The notes below the pieces were generated by a model, which was not told the DNA's origin, made no database searches, and saw nothing but the letters and a program-made list of their open reading frames with translations. The translations under genes and the position numbers were made by a program. Source: Erythrobacter sp. YJ-T3-07 (GTDB lineage: Bacteria > Pseudomonadota > Alphaproteobacteria > Sphingomonadales > Sphingomonadaceae). From it: DNA of 64,000 nucleotides. Below, piece by piece: positions 27,558 through 36,444 of this stretch. The stretch is from contig NZ_JAEAGP010000001.1 in assembly GCF_015999305.1 (NCBI RefSeq), forward strand, positions 1,178,001 to 1,242,000, written 5' to 3'. Position 1 is the first letter of the stretch. Each line of letters opens with the position of its first letter.

Positions 27558-27640
27558 CGACAAGTCCCCTTCCAAATAGCCCGCAATTTTTGACCTGCGG
27601 GTCCATCCAATGGTGCGGAATGGTGCGGCCCGACCTGTTT

Positions 27641-27680
27641 CGAGTCAAGCTTCATTCAATGGTGAATGAATATTGACTCG
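27641..27680. promoter_or_regulatory. 40-bp palindromic operator candidate between divergent genes
   Basis: Arms CGAGTCAA (27641-27648) and TTCATTCA (27651-27658) mirror TGAATGAA (27663-27670) and TTGACTCG (27673-27680) around a four-base centre. Only the two-base joints (gc versus ta) break the symmetry. It lies between the divergent M28-like and TonB receptor genes. TTCATTCA-type palindromes are common TetR-family operators, and a tetR gene lies 2.5 kb away, so that protein is the natural candidate. Confidence 0.7.
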
Positions 27681-27753
27681 CGACCCGATCTGATGCCAAC
27701 CCCGGGGCTGCGCACGCCGGAGAGCGTGTCCATGACGAGAGAGGGGAATTCTT

Positions 27754-29994
27754 ATGCGCTTATTCTTGATGTCGGCTTCGGCGGTCGCGATCGCGATGTC
27801 CGGCGGAACTGCCCACGCGCAGCAATCGGACGCCGACGCCACGCAAGCCAGCACCACCGATCCGGTCGATGCTGCGGACGCGGAGGCACAGGAAGGCAAC
27901 CTGATCGTGGTGACGGCCGAACGGCGCAACACGAGCCTTCAGCGTGCCCCGGTCGCCGCCACCGTGCTTACCGGTGAAGACCTGGTCCGCAAGTCGGTCG
28001 ACAGCGTGGAGCAACTCCAGTTCGCGTCGCCTTCGCTGACCGTGAATACCACCGGTCAGGGCAACGCGTTCAACATCCGCGGCATCGGAAAGACCGAGCA
28101 ATCCAGCGCGATCGGTGTCGGCGTCGTCACCTATCGTGACGGGGTCGCGACCTTTCCCGGATATTTCCAGCGCGAACCATTCTACGATATCGCGAGCGTG
28201 GAGGTTCTGCGCGGACCGCAGGGCACGTTTGCGGGCAGCAACGCGACCGGCGGTGCGGTGTTCGTCACGCAGCAGGATCCCATCATCGGCTCGTTCGGCG
28301 GCTATGGCCTTGCCGAGTATGGCAACTACGACAAGGTCAAGCTCCAGGGCGCCCTGAACGTCCCTGCGGGCGACACCTTCGCCATGCGCTTCGCGGGGAA
28401 TTTCGAAAGCCGCGATACATTCTACAACGTGTCCGGCCCGTGGACCGGCAACCCCGGCGATCAGGAATATGTCAGCGGCCGCGCCAGCTTCCTGTGGGAG
28501 CCTTCGGCGAACTTCAATGCGGTGCTGAAGGCCGATTACAACAATATCGAGTATGGCGGCCTTCCGGCTGGCCGCGCAACCGACACCGGTGATCCGCTGG
28601 ACGTGGCGAACAATGCGCCGCTTGCGGGACGCGACGAGTTCGGCCGGGTGGTGCTGCGGGCGAATTACCGGTTCGACAGCGGACTGGAACTGCGCTCCAT
28701 CACCGGGTTCCAGCGCGGTACGACGACCATGTCCAACGACGCCGACGGCACGGCGGCCGAAGGGACTCCCGCCGCCCCGGCGATGAATTTCCGCGCCGAT
28801 ATCACGGAGGAGATCTGGTCGCAGGAAATCAACCTGATCTCGCCCGACAATCGGCCCTTCACCTGGCTGATCGGCGCCTATTACCAGGACGACCGCATCA
28901 CCATTCCGGCGAATGGCGGCTTCGTTCAGGACGCGACCCCCAATTCGCTTGCGCCGCTGGTGTTCGACACGGTCATCCAGGGGACCAACCCAAAGACGGC
29001 CCTCGCAGGCTTCGGGCAGATCGCCTACGAATTCGCCAATGGTCTTGAAATCCAGGCGGGCGCAAGGCTTTCGCGCACCACTTCGGCCAATGATGCGCTT
29101 GCCATGGCGTTCATCCCGCCGCTGCCCGATCCGATCCTCACCTTGCCGCAGGTCGACAAGACCGAGGACGATCGGCTGAACGGGAAGCTTGCGCTCAACT
29201 GGACGATCGACCGCAACAACTTCGTCTATGCGTTCGTCGCGACGGGTGCCAAGCAGGGTGGCCTCAATGGCCCCAACTTCGCGGGCCTCCAGCCACGCGC
29301 ATTCGACGCGGAGGACGTCGTCGATTACGAAATCGGCTACAAGGGCACGTTCTTCGGCGGGAGGCTGCGCACCCAGATCGGCGGTTACTACACCGAATAC
29401 GAGAACTTCCAGATCAGCATCGTCGACCCCGATGCGCCCAGCATCTCTTCGATCTTCAACGTGGCCGGGACGTCGAAGCTGTATGGCGTGGAACTGTCCG
29501 CACAGGGCAACTTCTCCGGCTTCGAGTTCGATCTTGCGACGGCCCTGTCGAATTCCGAACTCGGCACGTTCTTCGCAATCGACCCGCGGCTCGGGACCGG
29601 TGCGGCACTCACTTGCGATCCTGTTGAAGGGCCCGCAAGTGCACGCTGCATCGATCTCACCGGGCGCGAGCAGCCCTATGCACCCGACTTCACCCTGAGC
29701 GCAGGGGTGCAGTACGCGATCCCCATCGGTGCCGCCGCCAGCCTGACCCCGCGTGTGGACTTCTCCCACATCGCATCGACCTTCGGCACGCTCTTCCAGA
29801 ACGAGGCGCTGGGGGACCGGCTCGAAGCGCGCGACATTCTCAACGCCCAGCTAACCCTCGTCGCGGGCGACTGGTCGATCAGCGCATTCGGGACGAACCT
29901 GCTCGATCAGCACTATGTCGCGGCGATCAATGGCGCACGCCGCCTCGCGGGTGCGCCGCGCCAGTACGGCATTCGCGTCAGTCGCAGCTTCTGA
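27754..29994 (+). CDS. TonB-dependent receptor
   Basis: A 746-residue outer-membrane receptor. Signal peptide ending AHA-QQ near residue 22. TonB box-like region NLIVVTAERR follows, then the plug domain (about 60-170) with FNIRGIGKTEQ and VEVLRGPQGTFAGSNATGGAVFV, and a beta barrel ending in the aromatic SRSF. This architecture is the sphingomonad-type receptor for organic substrates rather than a classical siderophore receptor, though the ligand cannot be named. RBS AGAGGGG precedes ATG 27754. It is divergent from an exported esterase and peptidase and is followed by a TetR regulator, suggesting one substrate-induced unit. Confidence 0.92.
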   Translation: MRLFLMSASAVAIAMSGGTAHAQQSDADATQASTTDPVDAADAEAQEGNLIVVTAERRNTSLQRAPVAATVLTGEDLVRKSVDSVEQLQFASPSLTVNTTGQGNAFNIRGIGKTEQSSAIGVGVVTYRDGVATFPGYFQREPFYDIASVEVLRGPQGTFAGSNATGGAVFVTQQDPIIGSFGGYGLAEYGNYDKVKLQGALNVPAGDTFAMRFAGNFESRDTFYNVSGPWTGNPGDQEYVSGRASFLWEPSANFNAVLKADYNNIEYGGLPAGRATDTGDPLDVANNAPLAGRDEFGRVVLRANYRFDSGLELRSITGFQRGTTTMSNDADGTAAEGTPAAPAMNFRADITEEIWSQEINLISPDNRPFTWLIGAYYQDDRITIPANGGFVQDATPNSLAPLVFDTVIQGTNPKTALAGFGQIAYEFANGLEIQAGARLSRTTSANDALAMAFIPPLPDPILTLPQVDKTEDDRLNGKLALNWTIDRNNFVYAFVATGAKQGGLNGPNFAGLQPRAFDAEDVVDYEIGYKGTFFGGRLRTQIGGYYTEYENFQISIVDPDAPSISSIFNVAGTSKLYGVELSAQGNFSGFEFDLATALSNSELGTFFAIDPRLGTGAALTCDPVEGPASARCIDLTGREQPYAPDFTLSAGVQYAIPIGAAASLTPRVDFSHIASTFGTLFQNEALGDRLEARDILNAQLTLVAGDWSISAFGTNLLDQHYVAAINGARRLAGAPRQYGIRVSRSF

Positions 29995-30006
29995 CGCCAC
30001 GAGGCT

Positions 30007-30041
30007 CCTGTCGCGAACGGACCTGCACCGTTCGCGACAGG
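30007..30041 (+). terminator. hairpin after the TonB receptor gene
   Basis: CCTGTCGCGAACGG (30007-30020) pairs perfectly with CCGTTCGCGACAGG (30028-30041) over a seven-base loop. No T-tract follows, so it may be a terminator or an mRNA-stabilising stem. Confidence 0.7.
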
Positions 30042-30175
30042 CAAGTCCACCCGCTTCGGTGCGTCGGGCACCATCCGGACCGGACGACCGGTGCTCTGGA
30101 ATGCTGGAAAGACCCTGCTAAGCTTGCCTTTTTTCCGGGCACCGCCCCGGCTGCGACCAGGGTCGAGGAACACGC

Positions 30176-30862
30176 ATGACCGAAGGTTTGAAGAAGCGCT
30201 CCAAGAGCCGGCCCAAGCCAAAGGCCGAGCAAAGAGCCGAAACGATGGAGCAGATATACAACGCTGCGGAGGAACTGTTTTCACGGGCGGGTCTGCATGG
30301 CGTCACCCTCAAGGAGGTGGCGCAAAAAGTGGGGGTTCACCAGTCGCTCCTCCACTACTACTTCAGCGACAAGAAAGAGCTGTTCGATGCGGTCATCGCG
30401 CGCCGCGCGCCGGTCACCGTAGAACGGCGGCTCGCCGCGCTCGATGCCTACGAGAGGGAAGCCGGCGGCAACCCGACGGTCGAAGGCGCGCTCCATGCGT
30501 TTCTGGATCCGGTTCTGGACCTCTTCGCGACAGGTGGCGACGGCTGGCGGAACTACGGCATGCTGGGTGCGCAAATGAGCAATACGGCCGTCTGGGGCGC
30601 GGAACTGATGGACGCCCATTTCGACCAGGTCATCATGCGGCTCATCGAAATTCTGCGGCAGGCGCTGCCGGACTGTTCGGATGAGGATCTGTTCTGGGGT
30701 TACCACTTCGTCACCGGCAGCCTGATGCTGACCCTCGGCCGCACTGGCCGGATAGACAAGCTGTCGGACGGCCTGTGCCAATCTGACGACTTCGATGCTG
30801 TCAGAAAGCGCATGGCCCGCTTCATGGCAGCCGGGTTCAGGGAAATCTGCCAGGCCAGGTAG
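30176..30862 (+). CDS. TetR/AcrR family transcriptional regulator
   Basis: A 228-residue regulator. The helix-turn-helix occupies residues about 20-68 (IYNAAEELFSRAGLHGVTLK, EVAQKVGVHQSLLHYYFSDK, KELFDAVI). The C-terminal ligand-binding domain is helical with no recognisable ligand. A good GAGGAA site precedes the start. It probably controls the neighbouring divergent esterase-peptidase/TonB unit through the palindrome at 27641-27680; this is inferred from position. Confidence 0.88.
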   Translation: MTEGLKKRSKSRPKPKAEQRAETMEQIYNAAEELFSRAGLHGVTLKEVAQKVGVHQSLLHYYFSDKKELFDAVIARRAPVTVERRLAALDAYEREAGGNPTVEGALHAFLDPVLDLFATGGDGWRNYGMLGAQMSNTAVWGAELMDAHFDQVIMRLIEILRQALPDCSDEDLFWGYHFVTGSLMLTLGRTGRIDKLSDGLCQSDDFDAVRKRMARFMAAGFREICQAR

Positions 30863-31125
30863 GCTGGAGGCATCCTTGCACCTTGGCTGTCGTTGAACGT
30901 GAGGCGGGGCGGAGGAAGACGATGCCGGCAGGCTCGATCGCGCTCCGCAAAGTTCGCCAGGACCGATTTCCGCTACGGAGATGCTCTATGAACCGTGATC
31001 GGTAGTGTCCGGCACACGGGCTGCCATGACCGATCTTGGGCCGATTGCAGAGAGCCTGCTTTCGGGCAGCCCGAACGCCCCAAGCTGACGTTCGTGTTAC
31101 GACCCAGAAGCTCTCTCAGCAGGCT

Positions 31126-31770
31126 CTAGGATAGCTCGGCAGCCCCCGAGACGACCGTAACCGGGTCGCCCGGCGACCATGGAGCAACGCGGAGCATGAT
31201 CGCTGAAAACAGGGGCGATGAGAGATTGGACGCCAGCCATTCTTGCAGGTGAGGTATCGGCTGGCCCGTAAACCACTCAGAATCCACGGCCGCAAATTGG
31301 CGCACGAACGGCAGGATCGCCGCGTCAGTGATGCCGCGTTTCGCACCGCATAGGTACCGCTGGCCGGATAGTCGCGCATCAAGCACGCTCAAGAACTCCA
31401 TCCCTCGCTGGCGGTGCGTCAGGGGGTCGGATTGATGGCGATCCGGATATTTGTACCGATCGAGGTCGTGCTTGAACGGCCCATCATTGCGCTCGATCAG
31501 GGCAACATCGTCGCGCTCCAGCCAACCCTCGGGATCGTTCTGGGCGAGGGCCCAGCGCATGATCTCGATACTCTCTTCGATCACGGTGCCGTCGGCCAGG
31601 ACGAGAACCGGGACCGTCCCCTTGGGCGAAGCTTCCAGCAGTGCGACTGGCTTTCGCGCCAGCAGCACCTCGCGCAGGACATAGGATGTTTCGCTGATCG
31701 CCAGAGCCAGCCTTCCGCGCATCGCATAAGGGCAACGCCGGAAGCTGTAGAGGATATGCTCAGTCGGCAT
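31126..31770 (-). CDS. glutathione S-transferase family protein
   Basis: A 214-residue protein. The N-terminal thioredoxin-like domain begins HILYSFRRCPYAMRGRLAL with a CPYA motif like glutaredoxin-type GSTs. GTVPVLVLADGTVIEESIEIMRW supplies the cis-Pro and the glutathione-binding Glu-Ser. The C-terminal helical domain carries CGAKRGITDAAILPFVRQFA, the N-capping motif. Start 31770 is chosen: GGAG is correctly spaced for it but too close to the alternative ATG at 31776. It overlaps the trhO 3' end by 11 bases, so the two are co-translated. Confidence 0.83.
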   Translation of the reverse strand: MPTEHILYSFRRCPYAMRGRLALAISETSYVLREVLLARKPVALLEASPKGTVPVLVLADGTVIEESIEIMRWALAQNDPEGWLERDDVALIERNDGPFKHDLDRYKYPDRHQSDPLTHRQRGMEFLSVLDARLSGQRYLCGAKRGITDAAILPFVRQFAAVDSEWFTGQPIPHLQEWLASNLSSPLFSAIMLRVAPWSPGDPVTVVSGAAELS

Positions 31771-32743
31771 CTTCATCTCCGGTTTGTGCGAACACCGCGC
31801 CGACATGCGTGCGTCCCCGCCGGGCGGCGAGCATTTCCTGCTGGTGGCGCTCGCGATAGGAAGCGCGCTGTTCATCGTCTCTTTCGCCGTGGCAGGCCGC
31901 ACAACTGACGCCCGCTTCGTAAAGTGGCGACTGCCTGCCCGATGGGCTGACGGGGCGACGACACGCGAAGCACAAATCATGCGTGCCCGCCGAAAGCGCG
32001 TGTCCGACCGCGACACGTTGATCGAACACGAAGCACTCGCCCTGCCACCGGCTCTCCTCCTCCGGCACCTGCTCAAGGTATGCGAGAATCCCGCCCTTGA
32101 GGTGGTAAACGTCGTCGAGCCCCTCTTTCTTGAGGAATGCGGAGGCCTTCTCGCAGCGTATGCCACCGGTGCAGAACATGGCGACCCTGGGCGATTTCCC
32201 AGATCCCAGCATGCGTTCGCGTTCGCGGGCAAACCAGTCCGGAAAATCGCGGAAAGTGGCGGTCATCGGATTGATCGATCCTGCGAAGGAGCCGATCGAA
32301 ACTTCGTAGTCGTTGCGCGTGTCGATCACGATGGTGTCGGGATCGTCGATCAGCGCGTTCCAGTGGCGCGGGTCGACATAGGTGCCCGCATTGGCGGCCG
32401 GGTCGATCCCGGGCTGCCCCATGGTAACGATTTCCTGCTTGTTGCGCACTTTCATCCGGTGAAACGGGATGGTGCTTGCGCTGGAGAACTTAACCTCGAG
32501 ACCATCGAAATCTGGCCAGCTGCGGATGTACTCGAGAATCCGTTCTATGCCGGATCGCGAACCTGCAATCGTGCCATTGATACCTTCGCTCGCCAGAAGC
32601 AGCGTGCCCTTGATGCCGTGATCGTCGCATAATGTCTTCAGAGGTTCGCGCAGCTGCTCGTAATTCGCGAGCGGGGCAAAACGGTATAATGCCGCGACGC
32701 AGATCGGTTGGGCGCTCAGATCGGTCGGCGTTGTCATGGTCAT
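31760..32743 (-). CDS. trhO: tRNA uridine(34) hydroxylase TrhO (rhodanese family)
   Basis: A 327-residue protein of the YceA/TrhO family, which catalyses oxygen-dependent hydroxylation of tRNA wobble uridine to ho5U. An N-terminal acylphosphatase-like domain (GTLLLASEGINGTIAG) precedes the rhodanese domain with active Cys in MFCTGGIRCEKAS near residue 190. A C-terminal Cys-rich segment (CFACRR, CAACHGE) follows. The enzyme is cytoplasmic. It lies upstream of and overlaps the GST gene. Confidence 0.93.
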   Translation of the reverse strand: MTMTTPTDLSAQPICVAALYRFAPLANYEQLREPLKTLCDDHGIKGTLLLASEGINGTIAGSRSGIERILEYIRSWPDFDGLEVKFSSASTIPFHRMKVRNKQEIVTMGQPGIDPAANAGTYVDPRHWNALIDDPDTIVIDTRNDYEVSIGSFAGSINPMTATFRDFPDWFARERERMLGSGKSPRVAMFCTGGIRCEKASAFLKKEGLDDVYHLKGGILAYLEQVPEEESRWQGECFVFDQRVAVGHALSAGTHDLCFACRRPVSPSGRQSPLYEAGVSCAACHGERDDEQRASYRERHQQEMLAARRGRTHVGAVFAQTGDEDAD

Positions 32744-32776
32744 ACTTCGTAACTTGTTTGACGGAGAGGCCAGCAG

Positions 32777-33118
32777 TCAGCGCTTTTTCTTCGCTGTGCT
32801 CGCGTGGAAATCGGGGTCCTTCTTGGCAACCCAATCGACGAATTTGCGCATGTCGGGATTGAGCAAAATCGCTTCGACGTCGAGCGCATGGCGCTGCAAT
32901 TCCGCGTTGCTGAAATTGGCGATCAGCGTTTGCTGGCAAATAGGATGCATCGGCACGACATCGCGACCGCCCCTGCTCTTCGGGACCGGATGGTGCATGA
33001 CGATGGTCTTGCCCAGAGGGCGGCCACAGAGCCAGCACGGGGCAAGCGGTGCCGCGTCCTCGTCGTCCTCGCGAAGTTGTTCTTCGCGGGCTGCGCCCCT
33101 GGAATGTTTGCGTGCCAT
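32777..33118 (-). CDS. HNH endonuclease-like protein
   Basis: A 113-residue protein. CWLCGRPL gives one Cys pair, and the HNH core reads MHHPVPKSRGGRDVVPMHPICQQTL, with the HH, the central Gly-Gly region and a final His. The basic C-terminus ends KKKR. Small stand-alone HNH proteins of this type are common in alphaproteobacteria, without a known role. It is 33 bases upstream of trhO on the same strand and could share a transcript. Confidence 0.75.
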   Translation of the reverse strand: MARKHSRGAAREEQLREDDEDAAPLAPCWLCGRPLGKTIVMHHPVPKSRGGRDVVPMHPICQQTLIANFSNAELQRHALDVEAILLNPDMRKFVDWVAKKDPDFHASTAKKKR

Positions 33119-33295
33119 ATGCCTTTGCCCGAATTGTTGCGATGGTCGGATTGGCGTCTAGCTGGTTGGCTTCGTCTTTGCGACCTCGATACCGTGTCTC
33201 AGGCGATCCGCCGCGTTCCGCTGGCCGGTGCATTTTCTCCGACAATGTCGTAGCGACACGTTCTGGGATCGGGGCAGCAGGGAAAGAGTGGCACC

Positions 33296-34465
33296 ATCGA
33301 CATTCGCTTTTCAAATTTCGACCCGGAGGAATTTCTCAGGGAATACTGGCAGAAACGCCCGCTGCTCATCCGCAATCCGTGGCCACGCTGGCGCAATCCC
33401 GTGGAACCGGACGAACTGGCCGGCCTCGCATGCGAAGACTATGTGGACTCGCGTCTGGTTACCGGCAGTGCCGAAGTCGGCGATGCCCTTGGTCTGGAAC
33501 ACGGCCCCTTGCCCGATGACCGGTTGGATGCGCTGGGCGCAAAACCCTGGACTTTGCTGGTCCAGGCGGTGGACCATCATATCCCTGCCGTCGCTGACCT
33601 GATCGATCCGTTCCGCTTCATTCCCAACTGGCGGATCGATGATGTGATGGTGAGCTACGCGACCGACCAAGGTGGCGTCGGTGCGCATTACGACCAATAC
33701 GACGTGTTTCTGGTTCAGGGCCTGGGGCGCAGGCGGTGGGAACTGGGCGATATTTGCAGCGAAGAAACCCCCTTGTTGCCCCATGAAGACTTGCGCTTGC
33801 TGGCCGAGTTCGAAGCAAGGCAGGATTGGGTGCTGGAGCCCGGGGACATCCTCTACGTTCCCCCCGGTCTGGCGCACAAAGGCACCGCGATAGGGCACGA
33901 TTGTATGACCTATTCGGTGGGCTTTCGCGCACCATCGCGCACCGAACTTGTCGCAGGCTGGACCGATGAAGTGCTCGATCAACTCACGGACGACGATCGG
34001 TACGTCGATGCGGATTTGAAGCTCCAGCCAAACCCCGGCCTGATTTCGGAACACGCCGTCTCACGCCTTCACAAGATGGTCATGGAGAAGCTGGGCGATG
34101 AAGCCGCGTTTGCCCGCTGGATCGGCAAATTTGCGACGGCGCCAAAGGGGGCTGCCCTGGATTGGCAACCCGAACACACATTGAGCGACGAACAGGTGTT
34201 ACCGCGATTTGCGTGTGACGCAATCTTGGTCCGCAATCCTGCCAGCCGGTTTGCCTATGTCCGCTGGGCTGACGGCAACGTACTGCTTAGTGTCGATGGT
34301 GAATCCTATGAGTGTTGCGACGAAACCGGTGCTTTCGCCGAGAAACTCTGCGCCAACACCCGCATTCCGGTCGATCCAAGCGAAACGACTGCGCGACCAG
34401 TCAGGGAATTGATTCTGGCCTTGGTCAATCGCGGCTCTATCGCCTTTGATGGCGATGAAGGCTGA
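33296..34465 (+). CDS. JmjC/cupin ribosomal oxygenase (RoxA/YcfD-like) without a canonical start codon
   Basis: A 2-oxoglutarate/Fe(II) oxygenase related to YcfD, which hydroxylates ribosomal protein L16. Metal ligands are HYD in VGAHYDQYDVFLVQGLGRRRW and His in PPGLAHKGTAI; the C-terminal winged-helix dimer region follows. Family homology begins at FSNFDPEEFLREYWQKRPLLIR, encoded from about 33308, but the open frame (33254 onward) has no ATG, GTG or TTG before GTG 33401. That later start would delete this conserved segment. ATC at 33296 (eight bases after GGAAAGA) is the best-placed initiation site and is marked here. Confidence 0.75.
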   Translation: MDIRFSNFDPEEFLREYWQKRPLLIRNPWPRWRNPVEPDELAGLACEDYVDSRLVTGSAEVGDALGLEHGPLPDDRLDALGAKPWTLLVQAVDHHIPAVADLIDPFRFIPNWRIDDVMVSYATDQGGVGAHYDQYDVFLVQGLGRRRWELGDICSEETPLLPHEDLRLLAEFEARQDWVLEPGDILYVPPGLAHKGTAIGHDCMTYSVGFRAPSRTELVAGWTDEVLDQLTDDDRYVDADLKLQPNPGLISEHAVSRLHKMVMEKLGDEAAFARWIGKFATAPKGAALDWQPEHTLSDEQVLPRFACDAILVRNPASRFAYVRWADGNVLLSVDGESYECCDETGAFAEKLCANTRIPVDPSETTARPVRELILALVNRGSIAFDGDEG

Positions 34466-35017
34466 CTAGGGCGTTGATGTTTCTGCCCATTGCCCTTGCG
34501 GTAATCCGTCCAACGTCCAATCGCCGATAGACCACCGCACCAGCCGCAACGTGGGGTGGCCGACCGCGGCTGTCATGCGGCGTACCTGCCGGTTCCTTCC
34601 TTCACGGATGGTAAGCCTGATCCAGCTATCCGGCACCGATTTGCGAACTCTGATGGGCGGATCGCGCGGCCATAGCTGTGGGTCTGCGATGCGCTCCGCA
34701 CTGGCTGGCCGGGTCAGGCCATCTTTGAGCCGTACGCCTTTTCTCAATTCATCTAGAACGGCTTCGTCAGGCTCCCCCTCAACCTGCACCAGATAGGTTT
34801 TCGGCAGCTTGAAACGCGGGTCCGCAATCCGGGCCTGCAGTTGACCGTCATCGCAAAGCAACAGCAGCCCCTCACTGTCTCGATCCAGTCTGCCAGCGGG
34901 ATACACATCTGCAATATCGATGAAGTCGGACAGGGTTTGCCGCCGCGTTTGGCTTCTCCGGTCCGTGAACTGGGACAACACGCCATACGGCTTATTGAAC
35001 AATATCACGCGCGGCAT
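34466..35017 (-). CDS. 23S rRNA pseudouridine synthase, RluE-like
   Basis: A 183-residue RsuA-family synthase of the short RluE type without an S4 domain. It begins [17 protein letters not shown]. The catalytic motif [13 protein letters not shown] (Asp near residue 44) and [24 protein letters not shown] near 150 are complete. RluE modifies U2457 in E. coli 23S rRNA; the same target is inferred. Its stop codon abuts the convergent oxygenase stop with no spacing. Confidence 0.9.
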   Translation of the reverse strand: MPRVILFNKPYGVLSQFTDRRSQTRRQTLSDFIDIADVYPAGRLDRDSEGLLLLCDDGQLQARIADPRFKLPKTYLVQVEGEPDEAVLDELRKGVRLKDGLTRPASAERIADPQLWPRDPPIRVRKSVPDSWIRLTIREGRNRQVRRMTAAVGHPTLRLVRWSIGDWTLDGLPQGQWAETSTP

Positions 35018-35047
35018 TTCATCAATCTCGACACTCTTGGGGGCAAG

Positions 35048-35266
35048 TCAAGCTACGCTGCGGGCGGCAATGCCGATCTCGCTGGCGCACGCAGGGTTGT
35101 GCTGGAGACCAGTGGCGAGCTCTCGGTTAGTCCACATATCCGATAACGTGTTCCAAGCCTTGGACAATATCTAGGAATGCTGGCGCTCGAAAATCCGCGC
35201 GCGTTCGCCATTTTCGAGGCCGCCACCCAGTTCATAGGCCGCCCGAACGCCCAAATGTTGTCGCAT
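35048..35266 (-). pseudogene. small ORF interrupted by an in-frame TAG
   Basis: From ATG 35266 the minus strand reads MRQHLGVRAAYELGGGLENG, then ERARIFERQHS, and hits TAG at 35171-35173. The same frame then continues for 40 more residues (KAWNTLSDMWTNRELATGLQ, then HNPACASEIGIAARSVA) to TGA at 35048. Both halves have protein-like composition, so one nonsense mutation in a roughly 72-residue gene is likely. I do not recognise the family. It lies just inside the right end of the island. Confidence 0.35.
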
Positions 35267-35318
35267 ACACATTGGGGCATATAAATACCTCGTTTCCAAC
35301 GACGTGCCAGCTCAGGGT

Positions 35319-35339
35319 GAATCCCACCCTCTCCGCCAC
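35319..35339 (+). other. attR candidate: duplicated tRNA-Ser 3' end
   Basis: An exact 21-base copy of the tRNA-Ser 3' end (starts gaatcccaccctctccgcca), with no tRNA 5' part here. After one mismatch, gggctt also matches the left copy. It marks the probable right end of the island. The region 35018-35376 otherwise holds only the interrupted small ORF. Confidence 0.8.
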
Positions 35340-35376
35340 TGGGCTTCCCGACGCCATCGCCGACCCCTGTGCCCAC

Positions 35377-36267
35377 TTACTGGTCGGCCGCGTCCCAGAT
35401 GCGATTGACGATGTCGCGCGTGTTGTTGCGTGACCTGAACATCCTGATCTCGAATCCGGCCTGCCACGGACCGGGTATCTGACGCAAATCCGGGTCGTTG
35501 CCGTGTGCGCTGACGGTCGTTTCGGGCAGCCACGCGAGGCCGAGACCGAACGAGGCCGCCGTCCGGACGCTTTCCGCCAGCGTTGCGCGGTATCGGGTCT
35601 GCAGGCGCGGGCGAAACGGCGCCTCTTCGATCAGTTCCTTGACCAGGTACGACATCATCGCCGTGCCCGAATAGCCGACATACGGGATCGGAGGGCCGTC
35701 CGCGCTGTCCAGCTGCAGATCTGCGATGCTGGCATGGGCATAGGGGATCAGCCGGTCGCGACCGATGACCTTCTGTTCGAACACGTCGGTATCGATGTCT
35801 TCCGAGCCTGAAGGCAGCGAATAGCTGATGAAAAAATCGGTCCGCTGCTCGCTCAGGGACGAGAGATACTCCTCCACCGTGCGGGTCTCCGCAACCACCG
35901 ACACCGGAAAGGCCCCGATCTTCTGGTGCAGCTCCGACACGAGCGAGGGCACGAAATAGAGCGCCAGCGTGTGGAGCGAGGCAATCGTGATCTCGTCGCG
36001 CGACTCGCGCGAGAGCGCCTCTGCGGCAAGCCGGGCTTCGTAGGACTGGGCGATGATGTCGCGCGCGGCGGCGACGAATTCGGCCCCGGCCGCGGTGAGG
36101 CGAATGGGGTGCTGCGAACGGTCCAGAAGCTCGGCTCCGGCCCACAATTCGAGCGATTTGATACGGCGGCTGAGCGCGGACTGGGTGATGTGCCGACGCT
36201 CCGCCGCGCGGGCAAAGTGTCCCTCTTGGGCAACACAAACGATGTCTTCCAGCCACCTGAGATTCAT
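35377..36267 (-). CDS. LysR family transcriptional regulator
   Basis: A 296-residue LTTR. The N-terminal helix-turn-helix (MNLRWLEDIVCVAQEGHFAR, AAERRHITQSALSRRIKSLE, then LLDRSQHPIRLTAAG) is followed by the co-inducer domain (about 90-290). It is divergent from the TonB receptor at 36445 with a 177-base gap, so it likely regulates that receptor and perhaps the peptidase after it. LysR regulators (DgcR) control D-glutamate catabolism genes in some marine bacteria, but equivalence here is only a possibility. Confidence 0.9.
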   Translation of the reverse strand: MNLRWLEDIVCVAQEGHFARAAERRHITQSALSRRIKSLELWAGAELLDRSQHPIRLTAAGAEFVAAARDIIAQSYEARLAAEALSRESRDEITIASLHTLALYFVPSLVSELHQKIGAFPVSVVAETRTVEEYLSSLSEQRTDFFISYSLPSGSEDIDTDVFEQKVIGRDRLIPYAHASIADLQLDSADGPPIPYVGYSGTAMMSYLVKELIEEAPFRPRLQTRYRATLAESVRTAASFGLGLAWLPETTVSAHGNDPDLRQIPGPWQAGFEIRMFRSRNNTRDIVNRIWDAADQ

Positions 36268-36289
36268 AAGATCGCGGATTATCAGCGTC

Positions 36290-36310
36290 TTGCGTTTTTG
36301 TCATCGGCAA
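36290..36310. promoter_or_regulatory. possible LysR-type binding site
   Basis: TTGC (36290-36293) and GCAA (36307-36310) form a T-N11-A-like interrupted palindrome 23 bases upstream of lysR and about 135 bases before the TonB receptor. Such short symmetry can occur by chance. Confidence 0.35.
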
Positions 36311-36444
36311 TGGCCAATTTCGAATTTGCGCAGTGCAACATGCCCCGGCCTTAATGCGCGTAACGGAAATGCAAACTTGGGCACCTGAGGTGTCCGAAAG
36401 TTTCGTCCGCATCCATAAAATCGATCAAGAATAAGGGGGGTCGA

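Noticed and set aside
30863..31125. possible gene or RNA between tetR and the GST gene
   Set aside because: No ORF with a ribosome binding site and family match, and no stable RNA fold I could defend. It is left as unexplained island sequence.
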